Below, piece by piece: positions 37,834 through 51,179 of a stretch of DNA of 64,000 nucleotides. This DNA comes from Epichloe hybrida (Eukaryota; Ascomycota; Sordariomycetes; Hypocreales; Clavicipitaceae), in contig JAFEKR010000015.1 of assembly GCA_019022495.1 (NCBI GenBank), positions 248,001 through 312,000 of the forward strand. Direction: 5' to 3'. Below the pieces are notes generated by a model. It made no database searches. It was not told where the DNA came from and saw only the letters and a program-made list of their open reading frames with translations. A program made the position numbers and the translations under genes. Position 1 is the stretch's first letter. Each line of letters opens with the position of its first letter.

Positions 37834-40800
37834 TAGGTTCGAGTAAACCATCAAGCATGTTTCAGACACCTTGCCCGGAAGCGGCCTAAGATGGGGCCGT
37901 TATTCAACACGATACTCCATACATACTGGCCGAGATCTGCACATTCCATCAACCATTCATTGTGGTAAATATGTATCGCGCATAGCTCAAGTCTGGTGCC
38001 TTTTGTACGGTGCATAACATGAGTAGCATTCTTGTTCAGAATACTCACACATGAGGATCAAACTCGCTTTTGCTACCCTCGTGATGATGCCTCCATCTCT
38101 TGTTCATTTGTAGCGCGAAATCGATTAGCAGTTTTGACGGGGCGGCCTCGTCCCTTCTGCATCGCTGCGATCCGTTTGCGTTGATGCTCGAGCCGCGGAG
38201 TAGCTTTGCGCGTCCGGTCGGTCGGCTGTCGATGCCCCAGGCAAGTTAGTCTTCAGCAGGCTTCGGCAAGATTTTGAACAATAGAGAAGACGGATGACAT
38301 GTCCTCAGCACTTCCAGGCAGATGAAGCCGAAGGCGAATCAGACAGAGTCCCGGGTGCCCAATGAAAATCAAAGTGCCTTGTACGGAGTATAAACCGCCT
38401 CGATCATTTGAGACGGAGCAGCATACATGTAACATAAGAGAGCAGAAACGAAGGTAGAAAACCGTTGGCAAGTAGGACTGGGAGGATTTAGTCTTGGGGC
38501 GAGCCGAGGAAGGCACAACCCTGGGATTGCCACTTGCAGCCTCAACTGGACGAAGTGATTTCTTGGCCGCCCCCCCTCGCCCCACCTGCTGCCTCCAGGT
38601 TCGCTCGCACAGAATCAGAATCTCAACGCCCTGGTGCACGACAACAACTCCTACGAACCAACTTGTCATGTCCATCTCAAATAAGATACAGTCATCCGCC
38701 ATGTCGTACGTACAGTCTCCGCTGAGCCGGCCATAAGCTAGACTTTCCCGACTTGACATTTGTCACGACGTACGAGCCCGATTCAGATTCGTTCAGGTCA
38801 GCTAAAAGGTGATTCAGCTGACTTGCCGATAGGCCACTTTAGCAGCAAGCGCATACATAAATGCCAACTTGGCGGTTGCTATCACATTTACTAATTAGTA
38901 AAGGTTAGGTTGTGAGTTGGCTAGCGTTTCCATGCACTGACTGTACCGTCAGCCCCGGTGACGCTGGCAGTCCTTGCTGGGTGATGCAGCTGGGTGATGC
39001 AAATGGCGCACCCGCTTGCACACCAGGACAAGGGTGCAAAGAAGCATGCAGTGATGCACCCACTCTTTCCCCACGGTCTGTCTCTGAAGCAGGACATCAT
39101 CTATCCAAAGAGGGGATTTCTGAGTGGTCATGTTGTACATGACGGCAAGCCTTCTTCAACAACATGATGCGCCACCACTTGACGACTCGCATGGTTTCGT
39201 AGCCTCGGTAGAGGAGGCTCATATCTGGAACCAGAGAAGACGACTTTAGTTGGAGCTGAGATGCAATCCGAACCATCAAAAGGGCGCGTAAAGAGGACCA
39301 GGGTACTCGATACGGAAGACGTACATGTAGTCCTAGTCGTGAGTGACGAGGATTGCTGACGAAGCTGTACCCATCCTTTGAGAAGCACGGCACAGGAAAG
39401 CGAAGACGCCTCTGGCAGCACCCTGGCTAAGATTGTGCTTGGCTTCGTCACATCCCCATCGGCTGCAGCAAGGGATAACAGCCGGGACGTCGATCACGGC
39501 TTGTCAACAAACAACCTCGACCGCCTTGTCCCTCGTGTCTTTCTCCATCCGGCCCCATGGCCCGTTCTTCTGCAAGGCATTGATTGCTTTTTTAGTCCAC
39601 CTGTCTCTTCCGGGCAGGTGAGGTGGCGTCGTCTCTGAGCTCTGTACGGGAGTAGCTTAGCCGGCTAGCCCTAATTGAGAACGGAAACTGAAGAAGTCGG
39701 CCCACTCAAGCTCTTGGGGTGGGGAGCTGGCTACCGAGTGCAAATGCTAGCTAATATTACGGACCGGTGGATAGGAAACCCCACCGCGGTCGACAAATTG
39801 ACAGATTAATTAAGCCATCGGGCTCGTCTGGGTGCGTGGGTCGACGACCTCTTGGGAACCATCTGCGCGCTTGTGCGATTTGTTGGGCGTATCACACGTC
39901 TGCTCATCCTGCCTGCTGGGGCTTGGTTGGAAGGTTTCCGAGCCTGATCATCTCGGTTTCAATGATGGAGACTTGGCCGCTACTCAAAAGCTATGTATGG
40001 TATGTTGCCCGTCCGTCTCAGGGATCCGTCTGCGCTGACCGCTCCCATTATCTATCGAGTCCTGGCTGCCACGCTGCTACGCGTATAGCCCATGCAATCT
40101 CGTCATGTTCGTCTACAGCCCAATGGCCCGTGTGGGCGTCCCGGGAAAGAATCCGTCTGCGCCACTGACACCTTCTACAGAGACATACTCCGTACAGCAT
40201 CGCTCTGTACGGAGTAGACTAGACTATGTATGCCTGAGTATGTACATCCCTGGCCATTATCACACGGTTGAGTCGTGGCGTTGATGGGTTGTGAACTACG
40301 GTGTGTCTGTCTTTCGACCACTCAGGCAGGTCATGTGGATATCCTCCTTCACCCTCAAGCTTTTTCATAGACTCTCCAAATGCCAATGGAAATAGAGAAA
40401 AGTCCTTTCTTCAGATCCTTCAAGCAAGAGAGATAGATGTTGGTTGGTCTGACACTCTCTCACCAAAGATCGCTATCTCGCTCACACACACAAATGTCGG
40501 CGCAGCTCCCGTCTATATATCCCGAGTAAGAGTTCTAGAGAGCCGCTAGGTCTTCTGCACATGTCTTGCGACAAGGGAATAGAAGGAAATTTCGTACCCA
40601 GTCTAGCCTGGGCCTCCTCACAATAACCACCCAGCATCCAACCAACCATTCGAGCCCTGTCGCTCGCTACTGGGGTGGCCATAGCACCAAGGAGCCTGGC
40701 AATGAATTCACCCCTGTTCATGCTAGCTACATTGAGAGAGAGAAAGAAAGTGAAAAAAAAGAGAAGTCTTGTTCTGGGGCAATGTTGCGGCTCCGTACCG

Positions 40801-41615
40801 AGGAGTACGGTTTACATGTTCGATGTCCTGGTTGGCATCCATGGCAATGACAAACTCCGGCTGGCCACGGCCAATGTCACAATTCGTTGACAACTTCTTT
40901 ACTCTTCTTACCTCTATTCCCCCCCCCTTTTCCATCCAACACACACACTTCCTCACGCATACTTTTCCGGCTTTTCTACTCTCCTTTCTTTTCTTGTAGG
41001 ACAATTGCGGCTGGCTTGGAAAATTAGTTAGAGGCGGCGGGCGAATCGACATTGTGTGATTTGCCGGGATCCAACCATTTACACCCTCATACATCCCATT
41101 GCGCCGTGGCTGATGCTATTGGTACTATTTTAACCTGATCAGGGGTAGCTATCCGAACAGAGGTTGGTGATTGACATTTCTTTATTGAAAGTCACCCCAA
41201 CCCATTTTTCTCCACGTACTGCCCGTGGACTTCCCTGACGTCTTCAGAGTAAAGCACCATTTGTCGCCTTTCTCGTGATATGCGAATTCGACCTATTTTT
41301 TACACGCAGCCTGACTATACTCCCGACAGCGCTGCGTGAGAATTGCGATCGGAAACATACCAGTTAGGCATATAGCACGATTGGCGCCCAAAGTTCGATC
41401 TCCGGGTGGTCGCGGGCTCACGTTGCCAACAACGAATACTTTCGAACATCAAATCGAAATAGCCTCGAGCGACATATTCAAAAAGCTATGAGCCTCGAGA
41501 AAACGCGATAGAGGTTTACTGCTGGCGCGGGATGGGAAAAATTGGCCTCCTTACCTTCCACCAGCTGCCCAACCTTGACTAGGTAGCCTTGAGACGACTC
41601 CTTGACTACAGGTAT
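37834..41615. other. Gene-poor region between MITE and bZIP gene
   Basis: 3.8 kb with only short, domain-free frames. Motifs seen: GTACGGAGTA at 38383, a 12-bp inverted pair at 40186-40216, and CTCCGTACCGAGGAGTACGG at 40792-40811. The last few hundred bases, CT-rich at about 40900-41000, are the likely leader and promoter of the bZIP gene. Confidence 0.5.
40186..40216. repeat. 12-bp inverted repeat of the CTCCGTAC motif
   Basis: TACTCCGTACAG (40186-40197) and its exact reverse complement CTGTACGGAGTA (40205-40216) are separated by 7 nt. Confidence 0.9.
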
Positions 41616-43654
41616 ATGGCTACGAACCAAGAACGCACACTACTCCGAGCTTCATCTGCCCCTGTACTTCAAACCAATAGCATTAGGACTGTTGGGCTTG
41701 TATTTCCCAGCTGGTCCTAATCCCCCTTCCACCATCCTGGCGCTTTCAACTGCGCGACTGCCTCAGCGGGCACCATCAGCTCAAGATAGCCCTGGCTACT
41801 CCATTAGCGACTCAAGTACCGGAACCACACCGAATTCTCCTCAAACGCCGTCTACCCCCATCTTGGAGAGAGAAAGGCTTGCCGAAAAGTCGGGTTTTCC
41901 TGGGCTTTTCGCCGGCGACAGCGCCAGAGAAGAAAGGAAGTCAATGTGCTGGTCCTCAGGACCAAAACCAGTTAAGGGCACGGGTCTCGATGTCAAAGCG
42001 AGAACCTGCGTCTCGGCCTGCATCTCGTCTATCTTCGGCCTCTCCAGATAGATCAACAGAATCAGAAGCTCGCCGTTCGGGGCCATTTATTGGTAGCAAT
42101 GCCGCATTTGCAGAGATAAACTCACAAACAAGAGATGGTATTGGCGTCGGCCAACACAATCCCTCCAACAAATCTATAGACATGCTGCACATTCTGAATC
42201 CACCTGAAACACGGCGAAAAGAACTTCAAGGAGCAGGCGAATCGACTTCACGGCTTGTTTATCCTTCTAATGCTTACCATTCTTCTATCCAAGGTGCTTC
42301 GCGACAGCCCGCACTGGGCCATTCGGCTTCTGCATCGTATCCGGGTACACCGAGCTCTGGCCAACCTTTGTTCGGGCCAGAGCGCCAGTCACCAATTCTA
42401 ACTTGTCCATTTTCAGGAGCCCACGAAGCAAGGAAGCTTCTCAGTCACGAGCTGTCTCACCCGACTGGCATTGGACATGGCAGTGGCCCATTGCGCGACT
42501 TTGACTCACGATCTCAAGGATTTGTAGCCTCATCAACGCCAGCAAAACGTCCACGTGAGCCCGATACTGCGGAAAAGCCCAGACAACTCCCCAGTCTTCA
42601 CCAAGCTCAAGGAGTTGCCCTGCCCGCCGGATCGCAGACATCGACACCATCCCCTAGATCTCTCTCACAAACCGGCAATAGAGCTGCAGAAGCTTCATAT
42701 GGATCACACCTAGTGTCATCTCGTGACGTTCCTGTCAGTCGCCTCAATGTTCATTCCCACTTCCAAGCGGGGCCGTCGTCCACGCCTCTTCCATCAGGAA
42801 CTCGCCCTTCAGAAGCTTCGTCTACGTGGACAGAGGTGACGAGAAGGTCCGTCATGGGAGTTACGGGGAGTATGGAAGGGCAACAGGCATTCATGACCCT
42901 CCCGGGCAGTGATACTCCGATACCGGTTCAGGTCGACTATTCACAAGCATCCCGGAAGGCAGATGAAAAGCGTCAGCGGAATGCCAAGGCGTCAACGAGA
43001 CATCGTCGGAAGAAGAAGACAATACAAGAGGAGAATGTCAGACAGCTGCAGGATCTGAAGGACGAACGGCAGCAGATAGCCGATGAGCTGGAGCATATGA
43101 GGTACCAGCGTGACTTCTATCGCGACGAGAGGAACCGGCTGAGAGATATCGTGTCCCACACCCCTAGCATTCGCCAACATGCAACAGGGCCGCCGAGTCC
43201 TACTCCGGCACGAAGTACTGGCTCACATTCAGATCATAGTCCCGCCACGCAGCAACTCGCAACAGCGTCGGCTCAAGGTTATGGAGGTGATGTCCCGGCA
43301 ATGGACCGACCGCTTCAAAGATCTAAAATTGAGGAACAACCCGAATATACCGGCCCTCTGTTTATTCCAAGTCTGCCCCCTAAGACGTTGAATTCGCCCC
43401 ATGGCCAGCCTTACAGCACAGTCCCACGGCGGCCGCCTTCGGCAGCATCCTCTGGAACAGGAGAGAGACTGCCACCTTTAAGAGCCATGGAGGGACCGCC
43501 GCCCGCCGCTCAACACATGGGATCAGGACAAGCCCATGGACATGATCCTAGAACCGGGCAATGGCGTCCAGTGCCCCCGTTGCAAGTTGAAACAGGTTGG
43601 GCGACTACGTCGAGGAAATTCGGGGACAATCAAAATCAAACCCATCTTTGGTGA
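41616..43654 (+). CDS. bZIP-type transcription factor, apparent internal frameshift
   Basis: Exon 1, 41616-41699, starts MATNQERTLLRASSAPV. The intron 41700-41766 (GTATTT, CTAAT branch, CAG) is phase 0 and joins to RAPSAQDSPGYS. That frame continues as low-complexity coding-like sequence (STGTTPNSPQTPSTP) to about 41946. From about 41948 to the stop at 43654 the +1 frame carries the rest (QDQNQLRARVSMSKREP onward). I find no good GT-AG intron of the required length, so either one extra base is present or a weak intron was missed. The basic region DEKRQRNAKASTRHRRKKK (about 42963-43020) has the N-x-x-A-S-x-x-R-x-R pattern. A Leu/coiled-coil segment follows (LQDLKDERQQIADELEHM). The tail is Pro/Ser-rich. 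Function as a DNA-binding regulator is inferred; targets are unknown. If the shift is real, the ATG at 41990 could still give a bZIP protein. Confidence 0.7.
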
Positions 43655-44936
43655 ATTCGCTCAGGCATCAAAAGAACTCTTGCATGTACTGAATTAAGAA
43701 GCGAAGGCAAAGGTGCCGAGATTAAAGAATCTCGGAGCATGGGAGAAATTTCCAGAGTCAGTACCAAACACCTTGGACCTGAGTGCGAAAAGTGGATGCC
43801 TCAAATTCGAGGATTTGGCTGTATTCCGAATCGTCTTTTCCCGAATCAATTTGGTCAAGAAGGGCGGTGCATAATGATCACCAGACAACCAACTCATCTG
43901 ACATTTTGATGAGCATCACCTACATCTACGACGTTGTCTCTTTCAACTCATCGAAGCGCTGGCGGCATTTGCGTCGCTGAAGATTCCCAAGAATCAGGGA
44001 CAAAATATCTCATCCGCGAAGGGCCAAATCTGCGATACTCCCACAGGGTCAAGCACGCCAGGTCGACTTCATGTCGCGTGTTCGATATCTGAGAGCCCAG
44101 GACGTGCGGCATCGGGCTGACCTACGTGGTGCGACTGCAAAGGAAGTTGTGTATGCCACTTCATGGTCTCATGAGAAGACTTGTGCCATTTGAACAGCGA
44201 AGACGAATGTCTTGCGTTAATTTTACTGTGCTTTCCAGTCAAAAGCGCGGAATTTGCTTGAACAGCCCTTCCCATGATTTTCTTTACTATATTCTTACAC
44301 AATACCCGTCGTAGAAGCGACCATACGAAACCACATGTACAAAAGATACCCAAGCAAAATTACAGAGTAACAGGCACATTGTTGGCAAGAGAAGGTCGAG
44401 AAGCTGCAGAGCTTGTGGTGTTTCAAGGCGTTGCTGTGTTTTCATTCGCTTTTCCCCGCCTTTGCTTTTCCATATTCCTGGTTTTCTCTGGTTACTTGCC
44501 CAACTTATTTTAATTTATTCAATTTTACCCCCTGGGAGCGATTCCTGCTCGTCTGTTGCATGGTTACATGGAGGGAGTAGCATGAGCATGACATGGTCAG
44601 CCGTTGCTTGACACACAACATAGAATGGAAAACAGTTTAATGCTTTATTTTAATAGGGTTGTACGGATCCGTAGACGGACTGGAGATGAGCAATAGACTC
44701 AAAAGATATAATAATGCCACATGGCTCACACAAAGTTGGCCAGGAGCGGCGAAGATTAGACGGGCGCAAATTGGCGCAACGCTCCGAGTTGTTCCCCAGC
44801 AAGGTTCGAACATGTGAAAAGCTCGAATCTATTCATGTGTCAAATTGACATGCACGGCTTCGGATGCTGTAGTCAGTCAGCTCGCAAAGCTTCGCGAGCC
44901 TTTGGGGAGAAGCCCCCGAAACGGACAAAGTCTTGC
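43655..44936. other. Intergenic between the bZIP gene and the transposon island
   Basis: 1.3 kb with short frames only and no family match. Base composition is ordinary here, then falls sharply in GC after 44946. Confidence 0.55.
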
Positions 44937-44945
44937 ACCGGCAGC
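44937..44945. repeat. Left 9-bp target-site duplication of the outer element
   Basis: ACCGGCAGC, repeated exactly at 51727-51735 on the other side of the element. Confidence 0.88.
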
Positions 44946-45099
44946 GGACATCTAAATGCGCATATCGCGTTTTTTAAATGCGCATATCGCGTTAGTGCCA
45001 AAACGGAAAAAGTACCTTTTTACCTAATTCCCCGCTAAATATACCAGCTCTTTTTAGTAGCAAATATAGGTAGCTTACTGTAATATATAATGCCCTTAC

Positions 45100-45395
45100 T
45101 GTTAGTATCTATAGGATACCATTGACCTACGCGTAGGGTTTTCGGGGTGAACTAAAGTGCACGTAATTATTATATATTCTAGTCTATTAAAGCAAGCAAA
45201 AGAGAGATTAAATAGAAGTAAAGAGGGTATACTATTTATTATAGGAAAAGGGGCCTTAATTAGGGTTATTAGCGAAGAGGCTATATATGCTAACTCTGAT
45301 CGCAGCGCGGTTAGGCTAGACATATAGGTCCGCGATGCAACGCGCTTACCTAATTAGAGGCGCGCACCCTTATTAATATTATGCTTATTCTAATA
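45100..45395 (-). repeat. 3' LTR of the Copia element
   Basis: A 296-bp direct repeat of 51180-51475. On the minus strand it should start TG but reads TATTAGAATAAG, so its terminal TG has become TA. Confidence 0.92.
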
Positions 45396-45639
45396 CTAGA
45401 AACTCTCTCTTTTTAATATAATTATTAATATATAATATTAATAAGAGAAGTGAATAGGAATTAAGGAACAAATAAGATTAAATAATTACGAATAATATTA
45501 TAAGAAAAGGGTAAGGGGAAGGGGTATAATAAATAATAAAATCTAATCTATAAGCTTATGTAAGGATAAGTAAGCCTAATTCTTAATACCTTTAATCTTA
45601 TTAGATTAACATAAACATTATAATTACATAACCTACCCT

Positions 45640-45850
45640 TCTATCCTAATAGTTACCTTATTACTTGTGATAAACCTCTTAAATGCCTTGTTTAGCAATG
45701 CCTTTATAAATGTATTAGTAAGGTTATTATTCCTATTAATCTATCTAATCTTGTAGATCTCTTGTTGCTTATACGATTGACAAAGGGCTATGATGTTAAT
45801 TATAAGACGCTTCTCCTTTATAGTACTAAGCTTAATAAGGCATTTATATA
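45640..45850 (-). pseudogene. Copia RNase H / pol C-terminal remnant
   Basis: A minus-strand reading with stops resembles the end of fungal Copia polyproteins (EKRLIINIIALCQSY, then QQEIYKIR, stop, then NTFIKALLNKAF). It lies close to the left LTR, which sets the element orientation. Confidence 0.65.
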
Positions 45851-48800
45851 AAGAGTACAAATTAGTATAGATAATAATAGGAATCATAGGGAGGTTTAAT
45901 TAATAGGTGATTAACCTAAGTATTATTAAGACCGCGTGAGCTATATTAGCACTAGTAACTATGCTATAAATCTTAGAGGTAAGCACACTTCTTATAACTC
46001 TTTTGCTCTTAGTAGAGCTGTAGTGTATAATATTACCTTAGATTATAAAGGTGCTTTCCTCTTAGACTTTACTAGCTAGGATAAGCACGTAGCCTAGCTA
46101 GGAAGTAAGGTCCTAGTTATTAGTAAATAATTTATTTATAAATATAAAAAGCTTTACCTTTTTAAGATTAAATAGTATAAACCTTAATCCTTAGCTTAGA
46201 TTATTAATTTGCTATTAAATCCGTTAGTTTAGGCTTTTTATATCTTAAGGTAATAGCTCTTAGTGTTATGTAGTAATAGAGAGGTTAAAGTAGGCTTCAG
46301 GTTAGTAAATTAAGGTAATATACGCGCCTTAAGCTTATTATTCTATATATACCTATTTTAAATTAGTTAGCAGGATTAACTAAAGCTTTCTACTCTAGCC
46401 CTTTTACCTTAGTGTAATTACATTATTTTCAAGAGTAATAATACTACTATTAAAGGTTAGTGGGTTCCCTGTGGAAAGGATTTACTTTAGCTTAGTAGCA
46501 AAAGAAGCAGCTTTTAATTAATCTTCCTCTTATTAAGAGAACTTATGGTTAGATAGTCTAATTATATCGTTAGTTTACATCCCTATACACGCAAAGGTTA
46601 GGTTCTCCTTTATTATCACAAGCAGGCATAGGTTAAATATAGAGGTTATTATCTAGAGTATTTCTCTATAGTAATAATAATATATTACCTACTAGTAGGT
46701 GCTAGCTTCTGTAATACTGTATAGAGGCTTAATTACTTATATTATTATACCTATAGGGTATAGGTGATAGATTTAGATAGGGATTTAGGCTAGGATTATA
46801 TAACTAAGAAGCGTTTATGCTTGCATATAGGCCTATGTAATGTTACAAAGCTAGAGGATAAGGCCTAGCAATAATAACGCAGGTGCTATTACGAGAATTA
46901 ATTGCTAGCTAGCTCACTGGATTGTTAGGGCCTGTGTGAGGATCACTAGCTTCTCCTTATTACTATAACCTTGGATTACAAGCCTTGACTTCTTGTATAA
47001 ATCTGTTGTCTTGCCCTTTACCTTATTAATAATATAGGAATTAAAAATTCAAACTCTACTATGCTCTCTTTTATCATACTTAATAAATTTAAACATACCT
47101 TGTTTAATTAGAGAATTAATCTTAGCTTTAGTAGATAGCTTAAAGGGTTTGCTAGGGGTCTTAATAATTCCTTCCTTATGTAATTAGATTGCAAGCTTAA
47201 GGTTAGAGCTTTCCTTAGCTAATAGAAAGATATTAGTCTTATCTTTTATTTAATCTATGTAATTAATATTAGATATAATAATAGGGGGGTTCTTCTAAGG
47301 TCTTCTAGGTCCTTGCCTTAGGGGATTAGCAGGAGAGGTAACTATAGGCTATAGGGGGGCATCTTAGTTATTTACGCTCTTAGGAGGTCTCTCTTTATTA
47401 GGATCTTCATAAAAAGGCCTAATAGATGTTAATCTAAAGGCCTTAGGGCCTTAAGGGAGCTTAAGAGTATAGGTCTTGCCCTCTATAGCTAATAGCTTAT
47501 AGGGGCCTGCCTATCCCTTACCTTTACACTACATATATATAAGTAATCCTAGCGGGAGGCTAATAGTTATAGAGGTATTAGGACTATTCCTTATAGTAAG
47601 GGCATTACTAACTTTCTGCTAGGTATAAATACGCTTAACTTCCTTTATTACTAGTTAGATTATAAGGGCTTGCTATATAATATCTAGTAATAGAGGCAAT
47701 TCCTTAACTATACAAGGATACGCGCTGAAAATAAGGACTATTAGTATAAGACTATTTAATCCTGTGGTGTTATTCATAGCTTTAACTGCTATTTATAATA
47801 CTATAGGCTCCGGCGTTGTTAGGCATTCCCGTTAGATGATATTATAGGCTCTTTAGAGTGGCCTATAATATTACTTAACCTTACTAATGCTATGGTAAGC
47901 CTTAATAGGGATATCTTTAATCTTAATTACTATTAATAACATAAGCTACTTAAATTCCTTGCCTCTAAAGGTTATTCTAGTATTCGTAATAATTAAATCT
48001 AGGGGGCCTAGATAGACGTTAATCTAGTAAAGACAGAGTGCTTCCTACGTGGTCTTTGTAAAGATATCTTTAATAAATCTAGCTATATTAAAGGATATAG
48101 CTATATTAATAACTTATAGAATAGGGCAGTTACTATTAAGATACATAATATTCACAATGATTTCGTAATTATAGGCATATTTATCCCGAAGAGTGAATTT
48201 AAACTAATATAGGCTATCCGCGTATAATTAGCACTACTAGCAAACCTTAGTTAGTTTCTTAATAGCTTTAAACTTAACCTTATGCCCTAATTTACGTAGT
48301 AAATCATAAAGATATTAAACTAAAGGGTATCTAAAGCATTAATGTAATTAGCGGAGCTTAATCTCTATAAGATAACTCTAAGTAATACTTTCTTCTTTGT
48401 TAAGAAGCATTTACGTATGCCCTTATTTATATATAATAGGAACCTTAATATTCCCTTGCTATAAAATGTTCTCTAATATGTGGAAATCGATCTTTAGGCA
48501 GGTTATATTATTAAGGTATAAGAGAAAGGGAGTGTTTATAGGGATTACCTAAAAGAGAATAATTCCGAACAGAGTTAGCACTTTAATTAATCTAAGTGCC
48601 TTAATTAGTTCTCTAGGGCCGAATTTAATCTTTATCTTCCTAGTATTTAACTTATTAAGTGTAATAGTTAGTATTACACTTTGTAAAGCTAAGAATTAAG
48701 GGTAGCCTACTAACGAACATCCCGTAGCACCTATGTTAGCTATAATACCTTTAAAGGTTCTAAATGAATATTGTCCTTTAAGTGTAAATACGCTTAGTGC

Positions 48801-49108
48801 CTTATCTAGTTCCTGAAGATTAAATAAATCCTTCTTAACTAAAGTATAAGTTATTACTTTACTAGTAAGAATCTTGGTGGTTATATGGCCGTTATAGGTA
48901 GTCCTATGTGTGAAGAAGCTTGTAAGCACTTAGCTATTACTATCTTCTTTACTAAAACCAAGTTCTATTAGATATTAGTTAATATTATTATCCTTAGCTA
49001 ATTTGGGATTATTATTACCTTTATACTATATTAGGAATGTATTATATAAAGAAGCTATTAAGTCTGTGCAAGAGTAATTCTTAAATTGTTAGAATGCCTT
49101 CTTCTAGT

Positions 49109-49165
49109 CCTTATCTAAGTGTTTAGTTAACTAATAACCTTCTTTGCTACATATATAACACTTTT
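49109..49165 (-). pseudogene. Copia gag zinc-knuckle remnant
   Basis: The minus-strand frame keeps Cys-x2-Cys and a downstream His of a CCHC knuckle. It has Tyr in place of the expected His, and an in-frame TAG where related elements have Trp. Both changes fit C-to-T/G-to-A mutation. Non-functional. Confidence 0.7.
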
Positions 49166-51179
49166 TTAAGTGTTAAGGCTTGCTCTTTAATAAAGATTAA
49201 CTATACTAGGCTTCCTTGCCTTTTCTATTATACTTATAGTTAGTCTAAAAGTGTTCCTTAGTGCTAGCTTCTATAGGGAACTACTGCTAATTAATTAAAG
49301 CTTTAGATTTGCTAATTAATATCCTTATCTATTCATAAAAGCGTTAGAGGTTAACAGGAGGATTAATAATATAGGCCTTATATTCTAGGATTCCTTTGTA
49401 AGCATTTAGAATCTAACTACAGAGGTTTAATTCTAACTAGGATCCATAAGGATTTGCCCTTTAGAGATTTAAAAGCTTTATTATAAGGTCTTTAAAGCAC
49501 TTAATCTTTAATTTACTAGGGTTCTCTTAGATAATCATGAGCAGTTATAATCTTCCCTATAATAAATAGTTCTTTTAATGCGTATTATTTATCTTAAACT
49601 TTTGCCTAATCCTATGGATAAGAGTTAGGAGATCTTAGGGGTCTCCTTAGCCTAAAAGGTTCTCTAAGAAGTACTATAAAAGTCTTCCTTTTAGTATAAA
49701 CTTAAAACCATAGCCTAACTATTCTTATGTAATTCCTAGTATCTTACACTTCCTTTAATAAGTTAAGAGCTTAATATTAAGAATATTATACTTCTTAGCA
49801 CTATACTTAATACTCTTATTACTATAGAATTTATTAAGATTAAGTAGTTACTTTAATAAGGGTTAGCCTATCTCCTAAGGGGGAATAGGGATAATTAAAT
49901 CTTATAAAAGAGGTACTATAGTCCTAGATTATAGAGGGGGATTATAGTGCCTTATTATAGGAGGGAAACTAAGGGGGGTCTAGGGTTATGGTTAAGGGCT
50001 TATAATAGGGGGATTACCTTTACTATTACGCCTTTACCTTATACTTAGTATACTTAGGGATTAGTATAATAGAATCTAGGAATAGAATAGGAGTAATTAT
50101 AGTGGTTAAGGGGATTAGGGATAATATAAAGTAATTAGTTACTTTAGTTAATCTCTAAAAGAAGGGATACTAATAGGAAGAAGGTCTTTATAGAAGTCCT
50201 TCTTTGCTATTCGCCTCTTAAAGAGGGAATACTTCCTAGTAACTTCCTATATTTCTTTTTCTTTCTAATTATAGAATTTATTATAGTTAATAATATCTTT
50301 AAGCAAGACTATTATCTTATAGTGACTTTATAGGTCTATATAAACGCCGCTAAAGAAGAGAAAGTCTTAAAGACTCTTTATAGCTTTAGGATTTACTACT
50401 TAGAATGTTTCTTATTTTTATTCTCTAAAGTTATTACTAAAGATAGTAGATAGGGTTTGTGAGTATAGGTTCTTATATTTATAGGTTGCTTTCTTAATAA
50501 GAATCTAGGCTATAAGTTCTTTAGGGATAGTATTTGCTTTAAGATTAAATAATTTCTTATTCTCTAGTGCTTATTATATAATATATTAGTGTAAATTAGG
50601 GGATATGTAGTTAAGGAGGTAAGATGTAACTTGTGGATTAGCTTCTCTTCTAGTATCCTTAGGGGGGAAGGTGCGTTTATAATTAGAGGGAATGTCTTAG
50701 GCTCTAGATCCCTCTAGTTAATCTTAATGTTTTACTATGATGTTAGTGGTAGATAGGGGGGTAAGGGAAATAAAGAATTAATAGAAGTCTAAAGGATTAT
50801 AAGTAAAGCTATTATCTTTGCCCCTTAGTAGGTTTAATTAAATAATTAAGGATAGGTTAGGTTAGTTACTAACTAGGCCTTAATTATTTAATAAACACAC
50901 TTCTAAGGGTTTACTTGTGTAATAGACGCGCTAATTAAATAAATAAAGATAGGTTAGGTTAGTTACTAACTAGGCCTTAATTAAGTTAATAAGCTTAGAT
51001 TTAGTATAGAGCTAGTTATAGTTACTTAAGGTAAAAGGAAAGCTAGAATATACTTTTTCCTTAGCATATTTAGTATCTTAGAGTAGCACTTTCTCTTTCA
51101 TAAGGCGAGTCCTTAATACTAATGCCTCTTCTATAAACCTTACTAATCTATGGTATCTATAGAGATAACTACTAATTAG

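Noticed and set aside
38253..38759. 168-codon minus-strand ORF
   Set aside because: No family match; it includes a GTACGGAGTA motif typical of the non-coding spacers here.
44797..44820. GGTTCGAAC resembling a tRNA B box
   Set aside because: No matching A box or cloverleaf upstream, and the following bases do not complete the T-arm.
48696..48929. 77-codon open minus-strand frame inside the Copia element
   Set aside because: It is a chance open stretch of the decayed retrotransposon pol region, flanked by stops; not a gene.
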